Assembly: GCF_032854445.1 (NCBI RefSeq)
Contig: NC_088302.1
Location: 42,820,645-42,884,644 of the forward strand
DNA: 64,000 bases
From: Liolophura sinensis
Taxonomy: Eukaryota > Mollusca > Polyplacophora > Chitonida > Chitonidae
Direction: 5' to 3'
The notes below the pieces were generated by a model that was not told where the DNA came from, did not search any database, and was given only the letters and a program-made list of their open reading frames with translations. Below are positions 13,281-24,615 of this stretch, one piece after another. Every line of letters starts with the position of its first letter. Position 1 is the stretch's first letter. Both the position numbers and the translations under genes were made by a program.

Positions 13281-14332
13281 ACAATAAGGTAAGGATGCCA
13301 TTTTTATATCCCAGTCAAAACGGATAAATACACATGAGTATGTTTTCAGACAAACCAACGTATATGTATATATAGCCGACCACATATTATGGACTATCGA
13401 CTCAGACTTTCGGGTATCCAATTACACGCTGGTGAGGAACTGTGATATTTTTGTAAGCTAAGATTTCTTCTATCTGTATAGCGTATTGAGCCAGTTCAAA
13501 AACACCCTCCGAGACTTTTTTGTGAGGACGTGCAGAATGACCCTCTCCCGTCTATTATTGTTTTACTTAGATCTCTTTTCTCCACACAAAACACAATGGC
13601 ATCTCAAATAATATCGTTTTATAACCGCTATCAGGTTATTCGAGCTGGTCAAAGTCATTACAAATCCTTTTACACTTCAAATCTAGCTGAGCAAAAATCT
13701 GGCAAATTTCATTAGATTGCATTTGAGACGTAACACAGCGATACCTGTGACAGAGGTCATCTCTCTCCTTGTAACCGGTAGTTCGTCTCAAATTACCACC
13801 GTTCTTTTATGAGGGTGTGGCTCGTGGCTTAATGTTACACTGAGGAAGAGCCACAGCATCTTGCCGAATACTGTTTATTGGCAGGAACGAGAGCTAATGC
13901 CTCGGCAAACAATAACTAAAGTGTGGCCTGGCACAGCAGAGACAAAAGTAGCGGATGTCAACTCACCCCCAGTCCGAGCTAAGGATCATGCGATACTCGC
14001 CTAATGACCTCACCCGCTAGATAGACTAAAACAAAACAACGAGGCGATAATAGGCTTCACATGCCACGAAAATGTCTAAAATCGTAAATTACCCTGTGCG
14101 CAATTGAGTGAATGTTAACGGTTTTTGTGCGAATTGACAAAAAGTGATAACGAGTGTACTTTACAGTTGGCCTGAAAAGAACTCAAAATACAACTTAAAA
14201 AGGGATCTCCAATATATGGATAAACCAAAACACACATGGTTACCTTAATTTTACAAGGAATCGTTCATTTAGGCTTAGTGCTTTCCATTGACGGGTCTCA
14301 AGGTTTTCTGTAACAAAAATCACAGCTACGTA

Positions 14333-14827
14333 ATGATATGTGTTCTTCTATACCTCTGTTCTTCTATACCTCTGTACTGTCCACATTATACTTTGGCGAA
14401 TAGTGAGTCTCCATGTGTTCGCAACATAAGTAACAACTACGAACTGATTTGTGTACTTTATTCGGATCTAGAAGGTATTTTACCTAATAAATTAAACAGT
14501 TTGTTGTTTTCAAACATATACGTGAACACAAGACGACCCGAATTCGTGTTTGATCCATGGCCCACGTACTATTACATGCAGTCTGTGCCAAGACGTAGAT
14601 ATTTATCTAGCTGCCCAATTCCCTTTCAGACAAAGTTTCGAACTAATGAGATGAAGTGTCTCTTCTTTCGAAATGTATTTTTAAAAGTAAAAGACCCAAC
14701 CAAAGTAGTCCCAGACCTAGACAATGATAGACTACCATTAAATTGTCATTTATTTAGTTACAGCGATGACAATATCGACTGTCCTTGCTACGATTGTTTA
14801 GAATATTTGTTACATGACAAGCACTAA
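14333..14827 (+). CDS. Unrecognised small secreted-type cysteine protein
   Basis: Intact frame of 164 codons from ATG at 14333 to TAA at 14825-14827; the frame is open a further 15 codons upstream without an ATG. Residues 1-22 are hydrophobic (MICVLLYLCSSIPLYCPHYT...) and look like a signal peptide ending near the LA-N at 21-23. Later cysteines are at 28, 40, 94, 109, 138, 150, 152 and 155, the last three as DCPCYDC. There is a possible N-glycosylation site at Asn31 (NIS), a basic PRRRY at 86-90, and an acidic C-terminal part. I recognise no family. The coding sense is supported by the paralogue in C2, where the same reading frame is still traceable though broken. It may be a single-exon gene or the last exon of a longer one; no good AATAAA follows closely. 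A 17-base internal repeat (CTTCTATACCTCTGT twice) lies in the signal region. Confidence 0.5.
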   Translation: MICVLLYLCSSIPLYCPHYTLANSESPCVRNISNNYELICVLYSDLEGILPNKLNSLLFSNIYVNTRRPEFVFDPWPTYYYMQSVPRRRYLSSCPIPFQTKFRTNEMKCLFFRNVFLKVKDPTKVVPDLDNDRLPLNCHLFSYSDDNIDCPCYDCLEYLLHDKH

Positions 14828-15266
14828 AACGAAGCCATGCCGCGAAATATATAAGCATAGGCAAGAATAAGTTTAAACATGTGCATTTTTCATTTGAATC
14901 TCTTAAGAGATTGCAGTAACGTCGCCTCTAGACGCCCACAACAACAACAACAAAAACGACATCCTTCAACGAGCTGCCAGAATTAGCCAATTCTTTTTTT
15001 CTAATTTAAATCCATTACATGGAAAAAAGAGCGTCTGCAAAGATTATATATCTATTTGATAATTTGAAAACGTATTTGGACATTATTATTATTATGGAGC
15101 ACATAAATTAAAATCTAAGCATTCTGATGAGAATTTTAATTTTGACATAAGCCAGGGAATAGAACCCTGGTATTGAACGAGTGCTGTGCTGTATTATACA
15201 ATATGTGACAATTTGCAACCATGTACTCAACTGTTCTGGAAACAATTGAAGGCAATGAGCAGAAAT

Positions 15267-15274
15267 TATAAATA
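15267..15274 (+). promoter_or_regulatory. TATA box shared by C1 and C2 (C1 copy)
   Basis: TATAAATA in the context AGAAATTATAAATAAGG. The matching place in C2 (24112-24119) reads AGAAGTTATAAATAAGG, and the following 60 bases (GATCAGCGC and beyond) are also recognisably shared. Conservation and position just before a shared leader-like stretch suggest a Pol II core promoter reading to the right. The start site and transcript are inferred. Confidence 0.45.
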
Positions 15275-15451
15275 AGGCCAATTACGGTGAAGCGAGTGGA
15301 AGCTGTCTTTTGACTCAATGTTCAGCTGATCAGCGCTGTCTTTGAGCAGCAGCAGCAGCTCAACACATAGCAACAACAGCACAGCTTCACACAAATCTGC
15401 TTAGGCGTCCGGCGGAAGAATCTGCAAGTCTCAGAGTTCCTGTTATCAAGA

Positions 15452-15577
15452 ATGTGTGACCAGAGTGGAAAAGTAATAGTAGGTAATAAAACTACTGATC
15501 TGAGGGGGGTTTTCTTTTCTGAAAACGATACAAACGTCTCCTTGCTGAGAACTGGATTTAATCTCTGTTATGTTTAG
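15452..15577 (+). CDS. Short frame downstream of the C1 TATA box, possible first coding exon
   Basis: A 41-codon frame from ATG at 15452 to TAG at 15575, about 180 bases after the TATA box. It contains NKTTDLRGVFFSE...VSLLR. The C2 counterpart (from 24355) keeps KTIDLRGYFSETVSLLR in the same frame despite a 12-base length difference, a multiple of three. That is weak evidence for past coding. The frame is lost just after, at the block boundary. It could equally be untranslated leader. Confidence 0.25.
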   Translation: MCDQSGKVIVGNKTTDLRGVFFSENDTNVSLLRTGFNLCYV

Positions 15578-15734
15578 TCAGCTGTCAATGTAGAAGTATC
15601 AAGGTAGCTGTAAACAACAATGTTGATGTTCTATCTGCATGCTTATTTCTAATAGCCTAATTTCTAGGTGTAAATACAGCAGCATTCACATAACAGCGTG
15701 TATTCCACGCCCTATTTGGTATCTGGCCACCCAT

Positions 15735-15905
15735 TTACAACTATTCACATATGACCACATCACCAGTGATGTTTTCCCACGTATCCAGTGACCTATGACA
15801 ACTTAACTATTGACGTATGATCACATAACCAGTGACATATAGCAATTAACGTATGACGAGTTAACAATTAGGTGACGTATTACCACTTAACACGCAACGT
15901 ATGGG
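15735..15905 (+). repeat. Short tandem motif array (CCAGTGACNTATGAC) in A3
   Basis: About eight imperfect units of the form ACATATGACCACATCACCAG or AGTGACCTATGACAACTTAAC. It is longer than the A2 array at 7865-7965 and carries repeated TGACGTAT cores. Confidence 0.6.
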
Positions 15906-16992
15906 CACCAAATAAGTGAGGTATGGCCATTAGACATTCTAAGTAGGTAACATTTTGCTATAGTTTTCTGCATGATAATAGGCTTTTCCATTCCATGCTT
16001 GTTTGACGTAAAATCTGATAACAAAGCCATTAAAGGTTTGAGGATTTCCAGACCAAACATTGTAATTAACTTCACCACACTTATTTTACCCAATCGGCTT
16101 AAATGTCGACGTTGATACTATTTAAGCTTATATACAAATAAACTAGTAGAAAATAGAAATTGCATCGAAACTGCACCGATTACTTGTGAAAAATACCACA
16201 CTTGCGTTGCTGGTCTTTTTTTACTCGCTAATTCTGCAGTGATTTTATAATGATAATACCAAAACATAAATCAGCTTCACAGTACTAAAACTTTGTTGAG
16301 TATATCAAACTAAATGGGATAACCAACACTATGCATCTGTTTTTAATGCATTGTTGATCAAGTTACGTTTTTGTTTTAAATACAAGGAAATAAAACAAAA
16401 AAGGAGGAAAAGAGAAAAAAACAATTAGTAAAGGCTTCATAACAACAACGCTGGAGAGGGGGAAACTTGACAATTCAGCGGTAACCTAAAGACCTAAAAT
16501 GCTGAAGTTGATAATGGAGACCAATTACCATTACAGATATAGAAGAAAGGAAATGCGCGAGGTGAAATCGGACATAGATTCCCGAATATACGAGTCTATT
16601 CCACTCCACTACCAGCTCTGTGTGGCTGTTTTAATGGTGGTATATATATTGCACTACTCTATATACGAACTAGACCTGACTGAACCGAGATTCATGGTAT
16701 TGGGAAAAGCATGAAAAAGACCATTGGGATAAGAATATCATCAGCTGACAGGACTGAATGACAGTCCCCAACTACACGTCACAAAGCACGTGATATAAAG
16801 TCAGAACATTAGAATCCTCATAAGTAAACAAGACATCTCGTGAGATTTGACCGAGGATTCGAGCTTTCAAATCTAATCACTCTAAAGCTCTGGACTAAAA
16901 TGTTAGAAGGTACACCCTCGAGCCCCAACTCCTCCGCTCGAATTCCTCTGCGAAGACGATACAGACAACGTTCGGAGCTTTAGTCTCCGACC

Positions 16993-17287
16993 ATAAAGTA
17001 TCTGAGGGGCCTCCGTGGCTCAGTCGGTTAGCGCGCTAGTGCAGCGTAATGACCCAGGAGCCTCTCACCAATGCGGTCGCTGTGAGTTCAAGTCCAGCTC
17101 ATGTTGGCTTCCTCTCCGGCCGTATGTGGGAAGGTCTGCCAGCAACCTGCGGATGGTCGTGGGTTTCCCCCGGGCTCTGCCCGGTTTCCACCTACCATAA
17201 TGCTGGCCGCCGTCGTATAAGTGAAATATTCTTGAGTACGGCGTAAAACACCAATCAAATAAATAAATAAATAAATAAAGTATCTGA
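16993..17287 (+). mobile_element. Full-length tRNA-derived SINE with 13-bp target-site duplication
   Basis: The body at 17006-17274 begins GGGGCCTCCGTGGCTCAGTC. It has an A box (TGGCTCAGTCGG, 17016-17027), a B box (GAGTTCAAGTCC, 17084-17095), a conserved body with CCCCCGGGCTCTGCCCGGTT, and a tail ending GGCGTAAAACACCAATC plus AAATA repeats. Perfect 13-base direct repeats (ATAAAGTATCTGA) flank it at 16993-17005 and 17275-17287. A1 (near 2955) and A2 (near 9128) hold the empty site. The tail suggests mobilisation by a LINE that recognises A-rich ends; this is family knowledge, not seen here. Confidence 0.95.
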
Positions 17288-19599
17288 ACATAGATGAAAC
17301 CAGTACAGTGAAGGAAGTGAACGACACAGATAAGTGGTCCTTGGAACCCAGAAATCAGAGTATTGCTCCATGGGTATAGCGCAAGTCATTGACACCGATC
17401 TTGATTGAAAGCCGATACAATATATTGCATGCAGACACTGAAAGGCCAAGCAAGTCACTTTTTCTCCAAATGGTCTAGACTATCTCAGATCCAAGGCTTT
17501 GACCAAAGAGATGAAGTCATTTACAATTCTCGCCTATGGCTTTAAATCTGAACTTTGTCCGAAGTCCAGTGTTTTTCTCAGTTTACAAATTTTACTGCGG
17601 GTGCTTATGTAAATTGTTACTGGAGAAAGTTCTTGGAATCAAAGAAATATAAAGCCATTTTCATTTCTTGGGCGTTTTACCTATACTCGTCTAAACGACG
17701 ACGTGGGGAATACCGCCACAGCTGGCCAAGTACATCTGTACTTGATCTCCTGTACTTGAACACGGAATTTAAGTTGAAGTAGTCTCAATTAGTTCTCTGT
17801 GGCTTTGTTTTCTAAACTTCTCTAACTTCAACCTAAATGTACATGTTTTCTTTAAAAGAAATTAAGACCTGTTATCCGCGATCAGTTTCCAAACGCGTTT
17901 ATTTGCTGTAAAGCCCATTAGACAAATTGATTAACCTTATCTCTGTATTCGGTCTACATGAATGACATTATTGGGTTTCAAATCAGTGTTTGTCATGATT
18001 AGCTCACACCCGTATTATTGCCACTCTGTAGGCGTTTGGGTAAGTAATCTAATGTGTCGAGTCAGTCTCACATTGCGGACACAGATTAAAGCCGTTATGA
18101 GGGTAGAAATAGCACACTAAAAGAACGGCTGTCTGTGATCTCACGTAATGCTCCAGGCCCATCGATTAGCCATAGCCCAACGCTCGTGCGTTTTTTAGTA
18201 GATCGGCTCAGGGTGAAATGTTTTGTTCGATTGATCTGAGCCAGGGTGCCGAGGCAATTGGTGGATTTTCTGGCCATATTTACATGTATAGCAGACACTG
18301 AGACACGTGGAGAATTAACTGGACAAGCCTTGTCAACTATTTTGTGAGTCTTTATGGCTACTTCACAGAACATACAGTACATGCTGTTTTAATGTTAAAC
18401 GGACTGATTGACACTACTCAAGGAGGCACAACTGGTGGTAATAGAAATTGTCACACCTTCTCCCAAGGCTTAAACTGGCATGGTTCTGTAGTGCAATGAC
18501 CCCTTTGCATTATTTTCATGGAAATACCTATTATACAAGACCACTGACGTCTAATATATTGTAGTTAACATAACTATATATTGCCATTACCTAATTATGC
18601 TAAAACCGTTGTGCCAAGGTACGTCGGTTGGTACTTTTAAGTCTTAATATGAGCCATTATAATAAAACCTTTATTGATTCCCATTTAGTCCCTTGTCATA
18701 GGTTGTTCGTCGTTATTACTTTCAAAAATTGTCTTATAAGCTTTCTTCTGTGGGTTAAATAAACTGGAAGCATAGGAAGATCATGTTGTGTGATTTAACT
18801 TTTGCTGGCTTATGTTACGTGAGAAGGACCCAGCACAACTACTGACCTTGTTCTACAATCGTGCTCACTCTCACAGACGTCATTCACCATGCTCTGCAGA
18901 TATTTTGTTTGCGGAATTGCCACTTACTTCCGGCGATGCCTTAGAAAGTGGCCAATGTCGTGTCCCTTATAAGATTTGTCATCCGGTTTACCGAAAAATA
19001 TCCCGCGGGTACCTGTGACGTCATGTGCGCCAGGGGGCATTTGGCAATATTGCTGTTTCCTCAGTTTGCACTGAACAAGATCCACTCACCGTGACTGACA
19101 TTGACCCTACTCTTCCGGAGACTGTAAGCAACTAAACGGGAATGAGTCGGAAATAGGCGGGGAATAAATGGATGAGAAAAAATAAACCTGCAGACTGGAA
19201 GTACGTCAAATTAAGTAGCCAGCGTAAATTAAAGTCTTCCGAAAAGAATCCTGGTGTAGGTGGAGTATTCAAGTAGAAATACACCTATCCATAATTAACA
19301 TGGGTATCGTGTTCTAAAAGCCTTACTAATTGAGATACAACACATGGACATAATCTTCCTTCCCTTTATATAAAATACTTTTTTACGTCATTTATCTTTA
19401 ATCCTTGATATCAAAGGTGGACACCACCATGTTGATTTAATCTGTAATTCCCCGTGATTCAGTGTTCAGATGGGCTGTCTGTTATCAGGTGGAGTCAGTG
19501 CCTTATACGTGTGAGACATGGTCATCGTGTGCCCAGGAGTAATGTGCCCTTTGCTGGAACCAAAATGGTCTGGTCTCTGCTAGAGTCTTAATGTACGCA

Positions 19600-19830
19600 A
19601 AACATTGTACATATGGCAGGAAAGGTTTATCCTGAACACCATTCATTTTAGTGCAATTCAACGGTTTGTAGGGAAAACATGGTTTCTCCTCAACCAGTGT
19701 CAGTAGGTACATGTGGAAGGAATGGGTTACCCTGAACGAAAGGAAATGTGGTGCTCCTGGTAGGAATGATTTAACCGGGACACCGGTCGTTGTGGTGCAC
19801 CTGACAGGTTGTGTCCAGTTGTAAAGAGGC
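19600..19830 (+). repeat. Degenerate minisatellite in A3
   Basis: Three or more imperfect units: ACATATGGCAGGAAAGGTTT, ACATGTGGAAGGAATGGGTT and CTCCTGGTAGGAATGATTTA, each followed by a CCTGAAC or GTGGTGCAC-type string. The 132-codon minus-strand frame at 19503-19901 crosses these units, and its protein repeats reflect the DNA repeat. Confidence 0.55.
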
Positions 19831-22628
19831 ATGGTTTTATCAGCGTAATAAGTTGGTACAATGTGGACATATTTTTTCGCTCTCTGCTCAGGATATTGCA
19901 CCTCTTAAACGCTGGGAAAGATCTACGTAACATCATTAATCTAAGAAGTAATGAAGTTCAGAACCGGACTATTTGGGTCGACATTACGTTTCATTTACCG
20001 ACAAAGACATCTCGTTAAAGATAATTTGATATGGGAACCTGTTGCCTGAAAAGACATCCAGGGTTCCTGGCCTGTCAATTTCCAGTATTGTTACCGAACA
20101 CGGAGCCAAAGTTTGGCATTTCGCGGATATCAGTGACATTGAGCGGGATTAGGTGCTTACGGTGGCACAGTGATCAATAATGTTCCCTTTGACCTTCCCA
20201 CTTTGACAAATCATGACAAATCAGTCAGGTTGATGTTTTCACCATTCAGCACCTTCTTATATTGTCTTCTTCCAAAGAAGAAATGAAAGGTCTCTTTAGG
20301 TGACGCTGCATTGAACACAAGCAGAGTGAGTTTTTCTTGAAAGGTTTGACAGCCCAGATGATCAACGTCAAAAATTTTCTAAATAAAATGAATCAGCCGT
20401 ATATCAATTTTCATTAATACTTAAATGTCCTTCTTGCAAATCTGCACAACACTGTTTTCCTTTAAGAAACCGAAGCGGAATTTCTGAATTTATACTCTAT
20501 AAAGTTATACTCTATAACAACATCGATTTGTCACCTACAACAATTTGTCTCCTTATTTTTCTCTTTTCAAGTATGTCTAGGGTGTCATAGCTTTACATGC
20601 CACGAAATATATCTTGTTTTATATGTTAGGCACTGGGCGTGTCCAAACAGCTCGGCAGATGAATCTTAATATGTGTACGGGGTATGGCGTAAAACACAGA
20701 TCAAATAAATAAATTTTATCCGTGTATTTTACGTGTGCGTATAATAACGATCGATAAATGTAGGGGTCAAATAAGCAATGCCACCAGAATCGACGATTAC
20801 TAAAGAGTTACGACTGAAATATCCGGGTTAAAACGTAAACAATCCTAGTCTGGTAAGATGCTTGTACCTTTGCGGAAACATGGAGTTGTGTTACTTCCAT
20901 CTCTCTCAACATTAGTTTAACGGCGTGTGTAAGATAACGAGGTTGTCTGAGAACTGGTCAGGGAATACTTGGATTTGTGTCAGAAACTGTTGGCGTGTGA
21001 AAGTTCACTGCTAAAACGATTTTCTGTCTCCAATTCAGATTACCAAAAGAAAGATTACCAATAAGATACGGATTAAGACCAGCTTGAATCCATGTTCGGT
21101 ATTTTTTATCAAGACATTTTAATTCGGGTGGATGTCAGATTTCTGTCCACTATTATGTCATTCATCTTTCGTGAACGTGTCTACTTTCTTGTGCAGATTG
21201 AGAGATCATAATTTCGCCCATTTCTCAAACACAGTTGCTGGAACAGAGTTTTGTCAAAGACACTCTCCATGGAAGCCAGTCAAGTCATGCGAGCGTTATA
21301 TACAGCGGTGTTGTAAACGACTTTTCCTGAACACTATACACGTCTATGGCATCGTTCCCTCAAAAGACATTGTGTTGATTTTCGCCTCATGGAAGAAGAT
21401 ATTTGAGGCAATTTTTTGTAGATAATCCAGCCTATCGGATGTCTTCTGATAATGTAAATTTGGTGAAAAGATTTCCACGACAAAGATTCCATTGTGTTCT
21501 GTTGGGTTTCCTCCCAACGTAAGGATGTCCGCATTATAAAGTGAAAAAATAAATAAAAATAATGTAAGAATGTCATTTTGATGTCGAAATCCTTGTTAAA
21601 ACTGATGAATACAGATGACTGTATTTTCAGCTAAACCAAAGAAGTATATATGACGTCGAACACTTATCGACAATCGAGTCAGACTTTCAGTTACCCATTC
21701 TCGCGCTGATGGGGAACTGTGTTGTTTTTGTAAGGTGTGGTTTCTTTTGTCTATAGAGCGCATGGAGCGAGGTCGAAAGCATCCTCCGTGAATTCCTTGT
21801 GAAATGCCATATCTAATTGTCTATTGATTGATTTACATAGATCTCTTTTCTCTCCACAAAACACGTTGACATCTCAAATAAAATCCGTTTATAGCTGTCT
21901 AACTATGTGTTATCAGGTTATTTGAGGTCGTCAAAGTCTTTTCAAGTGCTTCTACACTTCAAATCTAGCTGAGCGAAAATCTGGCAAATCTCATTAGATT
22001 GCATCTGAGACGTAGCGCAGCGTTATCTGTGACAGAGGTCTTCACTCTCCTTGTATCCGGTTGTTCATCTCAAATTACCACTCTTCTTTTATGGCATTTT
22101 AACCCGAGGTGTAATGCAACGCTCAAGAAGAGGCACAGTATCTTGCCGAAAACTGTTTATTGGCCGAAACGGGAGCTGGTTCTGCGGCAAACAATAACTA
22201 AAGTGTGGCTTGGCACAGCAGAGACAAAAGTAGCGGATGACAACTAATCCCCAGTCCGAGCTAAGGATCATACTTTGCTGATCTAATGGGATCCCCCACT
22301 AGATAGATCAAAACAAATCTGTGAGGCGATAATAAGCTTTACATACCACGCAATCGTGTAAAATCGTAAATAATCTTGTATGTATTTGGGTGAATGTTAA
22401 AGGTTTTTAACATTAAGTGCGAAGTGACAAAGAGTGATAACGAGTGTACTTTACAGTTGGCCTGGCAAGGACTCAAAATACAACTTAAAAAGGGATCTTC
22501 ATTATATGGATAAACCAAAACACACATGGTTACCTCAATTTTACAAAGGATCGTTCATTTAGGGTTTGTTCTTTCTGCTGACGCGGGTTTCCATGTTTCC
22601 TGTAATATAAACCACAATAAGGAATAAT

Positions 22629-23204
22629 ATGTGTTCTTTGAAATTATTTTTATTCTATTCAGCTTATTCTTTGGCGAATAATGGGTTCCTTGTGTATATA
22701 ACATCAATCACAACGACGAACTGATATGTGTTCTCTGCGACTGCAACATCTATACTGTCCAGTTTATTCATGGGTCTCCATGTGTTTATAGCACAGGTCA
22801 CAACGACGAAATTGGTTTGTGTACGTTGTTCGTATCTAAAAGGTATTTCAGCTTATACATTAAACAGTTTGTTCTTTCTAAACATGTATGTGAACACAAG
22901 CCTCACATTAATTCGTATCTGGTTCCAGCTCTATGCTCTAGTAATCTATGCTATCATGTTGTTATTTGTCTACGCTGTCCACATCGTTTTAGACTAAGTT
23001 TGGAACTGATGAGATGAAGTGTTTCTTCCTTCGAAATACTACCTTAAAGTCCAAGCAATTATTCATTGTTTCTTTCGAGATATAAATTTGAAATTACAAC
23101 ATCCAAACAAAGTGGCCCCAGGCAGACGACCATAACATGGTCATTTACTTAGGTACGGCAAAAACAATATCGACTGTGGCTGCTACGATTGTTTCGACTA
23201 TTAA
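22629..23204 (+). pseudogene. Broken paralogue of the C1 secreted-type protein
   Basis: Aligns with the 14333-14827 frame. The start ATG is replaced by ATA in the same context. A one-base loss near 22686 shifts the frame. The part 22682-23017 then stays open for about 111 codons and keeps CVYNINHNDELICVL, matching CVRNISNNYELICVL in C1. That segment is partly duplicated inside C2 (a second SPCVYSTGHNDEIGLC). Another one-base loss in the CCACATCGTTTTAGAC region ends it at TGA 23015-23017. The last part (ATCGACTGTGGCTGCTACGA) matches the C-terminal cysteine cluster of C1 but is out of frame. Two frameshifts, a lost start and a tandem duplication mark it as a pseudogene. Confidence 0.6.
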
Positions 23205-24111
23205 AGCCATGCCAAGAAATGTATTAGCACAGGCAAGAATAAGTTTAAATATGTGCATTTGGGGATTTGAACCTCTTCAGAAATTGCAATAACGTCGCTC
23301 TAGGCGCCCTGCAATAACAACAAAATACAACATCCCTAATTTTTTTAAAATTTAAATTAAATTATCTGGAAACTAGCCTCGTGGAAAAGAAATGAGTGGA
23401 GGCAAATATTACATATTAATATGATAATTTGACAACATATTCAGACAATTTTATTATTAGTATATTGATAACCAATTAAGAGAACGTGCTGATTGGACAA
23501 AGTCAATTCTGACTTAAATCAAAATTTGAAGTGCGATTATTGAGCTTACTTTTTAAGGCCATATAAATTAAAATGTTTTACCATCTCAGTTTTATCATGA
23601 GACGAGAGTGTAAAAAATTCATCTTCCAATATGGAAATCGAAGCATTCTGACGACATTTTTTTATTTTGACTTAGGGCAATTACCACTCTAAAAAGAAGC
23701 ATATATCTGAAGTACCATTAAAAACTGACCAGGAAAATAGTTCGATTTAGTTTTTTTAGAATTTTTCTAATCGAGTAAAACAGTGTTAAAAGATCAGAGT
23801 CTACAGTGGTTTGCTGTGACAAAAAGGGCACCAACTACGTCAACCGTAGTTTTTCCCTAGCTAAAATGATTCGTTGCAGCAGATGAAGTGACCGCAGGAA
23901 TAAAGTAACGTGAGTTGAGTTAACCACCAAGACACGGTGCCAGTTTTAAACCAATGCCATGTAGCCTTGCAGCCAAATGTCGGCATCCCGTCAACTGTCA
24001 CGTGACTATGTGCAACCATCCAGACAGCTGTTCTCGGCACGCCACCAACATTGCAGCCCACTAGTGTGATCGTGTGCTTGTGGTTTTCGGTTGTACGCGA
24101 TGGGCAGAAGT

Positions 24112-24119
24112 TATAAATA
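24112..24119 (+). promoter_or_regulatory. TATA box shared by C1 and C2 (C2 copy)
   Basis: TATAAATA at the position equivalent to 15267 in C1, followed by a shared leader-like stretch with GGCGTCCGGCGGAAGAATCT near 24270. The region just upstream has diverged more than the box and the leader. Confidence 0.4.
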
Positions 24120-24354
24120 AGGTCAGTTAAGGCGAAGTTAAGCCAAGCTTCTACTGATCAGCGCACTTCCCACAGTTTTCAAGCAGTATCATTAGCTGAG
24201 GTCACACATGTCTACTAATTACACTCAACACAGAGCAACAACAACAGCACAGCTTCACACAAAGCTGCACAGGCGTCCGGCGGAAGAATCTGCCAGCCCC
24301 AGAGATCCTGTAATCAATAAAGCCTGCCCAGAGTGAAGGAAAAAAAACTAGCAG

Positions 24355-24615
24355 GTGAAAAAAACTATTGATCTGAGGGGATATTTTTCTGAAACCGTTT
24401 CCTTGCTGAGGCTGGATTTAATCTCCATTATCGGCAAATTTGATGTCCCTCACCAGTTCATATTATCTCATTCTCAAATGTTAACAATTTACAAAGAAAT
24501 GGTACTCCCACATAAACCAGTTCACTCTTTGTGCAACGACATGAATGTTTTACCCGATGACTGCTGTGACGAAAACATAAATGTACAGTTGCCTTACCAT
24601 GCTCCTTCTGTGTAA
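24355..24615 (+). CDS. Short frame after the C2 TATA box, function unknown
   Basis: Open for 86 codons to TAA at 24613, with a GTG as first listed start. Its first ATG would be well inside, near 24478. The opening part matches the C1 short frame (KTIDLRGYFSETVSLLR); the rest lies past the block boundary and is unique (FILSHSQMLTIYKEMVLPHK, then DDCCDENINVQLPYH). No domain is recognised. A chance frame is quite possible. Confidence 0.2.
   Translation: MKKTIDLRGYFSETVSLLRLDLISIIGKFDVPHQFILSHSQMLTIYKEMVLPHKPVHSLCNDMNVLPDDCCDENINVQLPYHAPSV

Larger units (their letters stand above)
12190..15580 (+). repeat. Block C, copy C1 (segmental duplication, direct)
   Basis: Collinear with C2 (20495-24430). 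Landmarks: 12191-12330 with CACTGGGCGTGTCCAAACAG (again near 20632); 12640-12690 with AACTGGTCAGGGAA; 12880-13130 with CAGATTGAGAGATCA; 13680-13830 with CTAGCTGAGCAAAAATC; the coding frame at 14333; and a TATA box at 15267. Block A3 follows directly at about 15590. Two SINE tails are embedded (12358-12397 and 13186-13280) and are also present in C2, so those insertions predate the duplication. Confidence 0.85.
15588..20480 (+). repeat. Block A, copy A3 (segmental duplication, direct)
   Basis: Third direct copy, starting inside block A relative to A1 and A2 (matching A1 from about 2070: GTAAACAACAATG). It runs collinearly to GAACCGGACTATTTGGGTCG (about 19960) and ends near 20480. It carries its own SINE (17006-17274) and degenerate minisatellite (19600-19830). 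The junction with C1 is abrupt, so the duplicated unit here is C plus the larger part of A. Confidence 0.85.
20495..24430 (+). repeat. Block C, copy C2 (segmental duplication, direct)
   Basis: Collinear with C1 throughout, from CAACATCGATTTGTCACCTA to the stretch ending CTGGATTTAATCTC near 24430. Beyond that point C1 continues into A3 whereas C2 continues into unique sequence, so this is the right edge of the direct array. It contains the broken paralogue of the C1 frame and the second TATA box. Confidence 0.85.

Noticed and set aside
17006-17100. A tRNA gene
   Set aside because: A and B boxes are present, but the sequence is the head of a SINE with a body, tail and target-site duplication; no complete cloverleaf with an acceptor stem was seen.
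19503-19901. 132-codon minus-strand frame, the longest on that strand
   Set aside because: It overlies the degenerate minisatellite of A3, and its internal protein repeats mirror the DNA units; the frame is not kept in A1 or A2.
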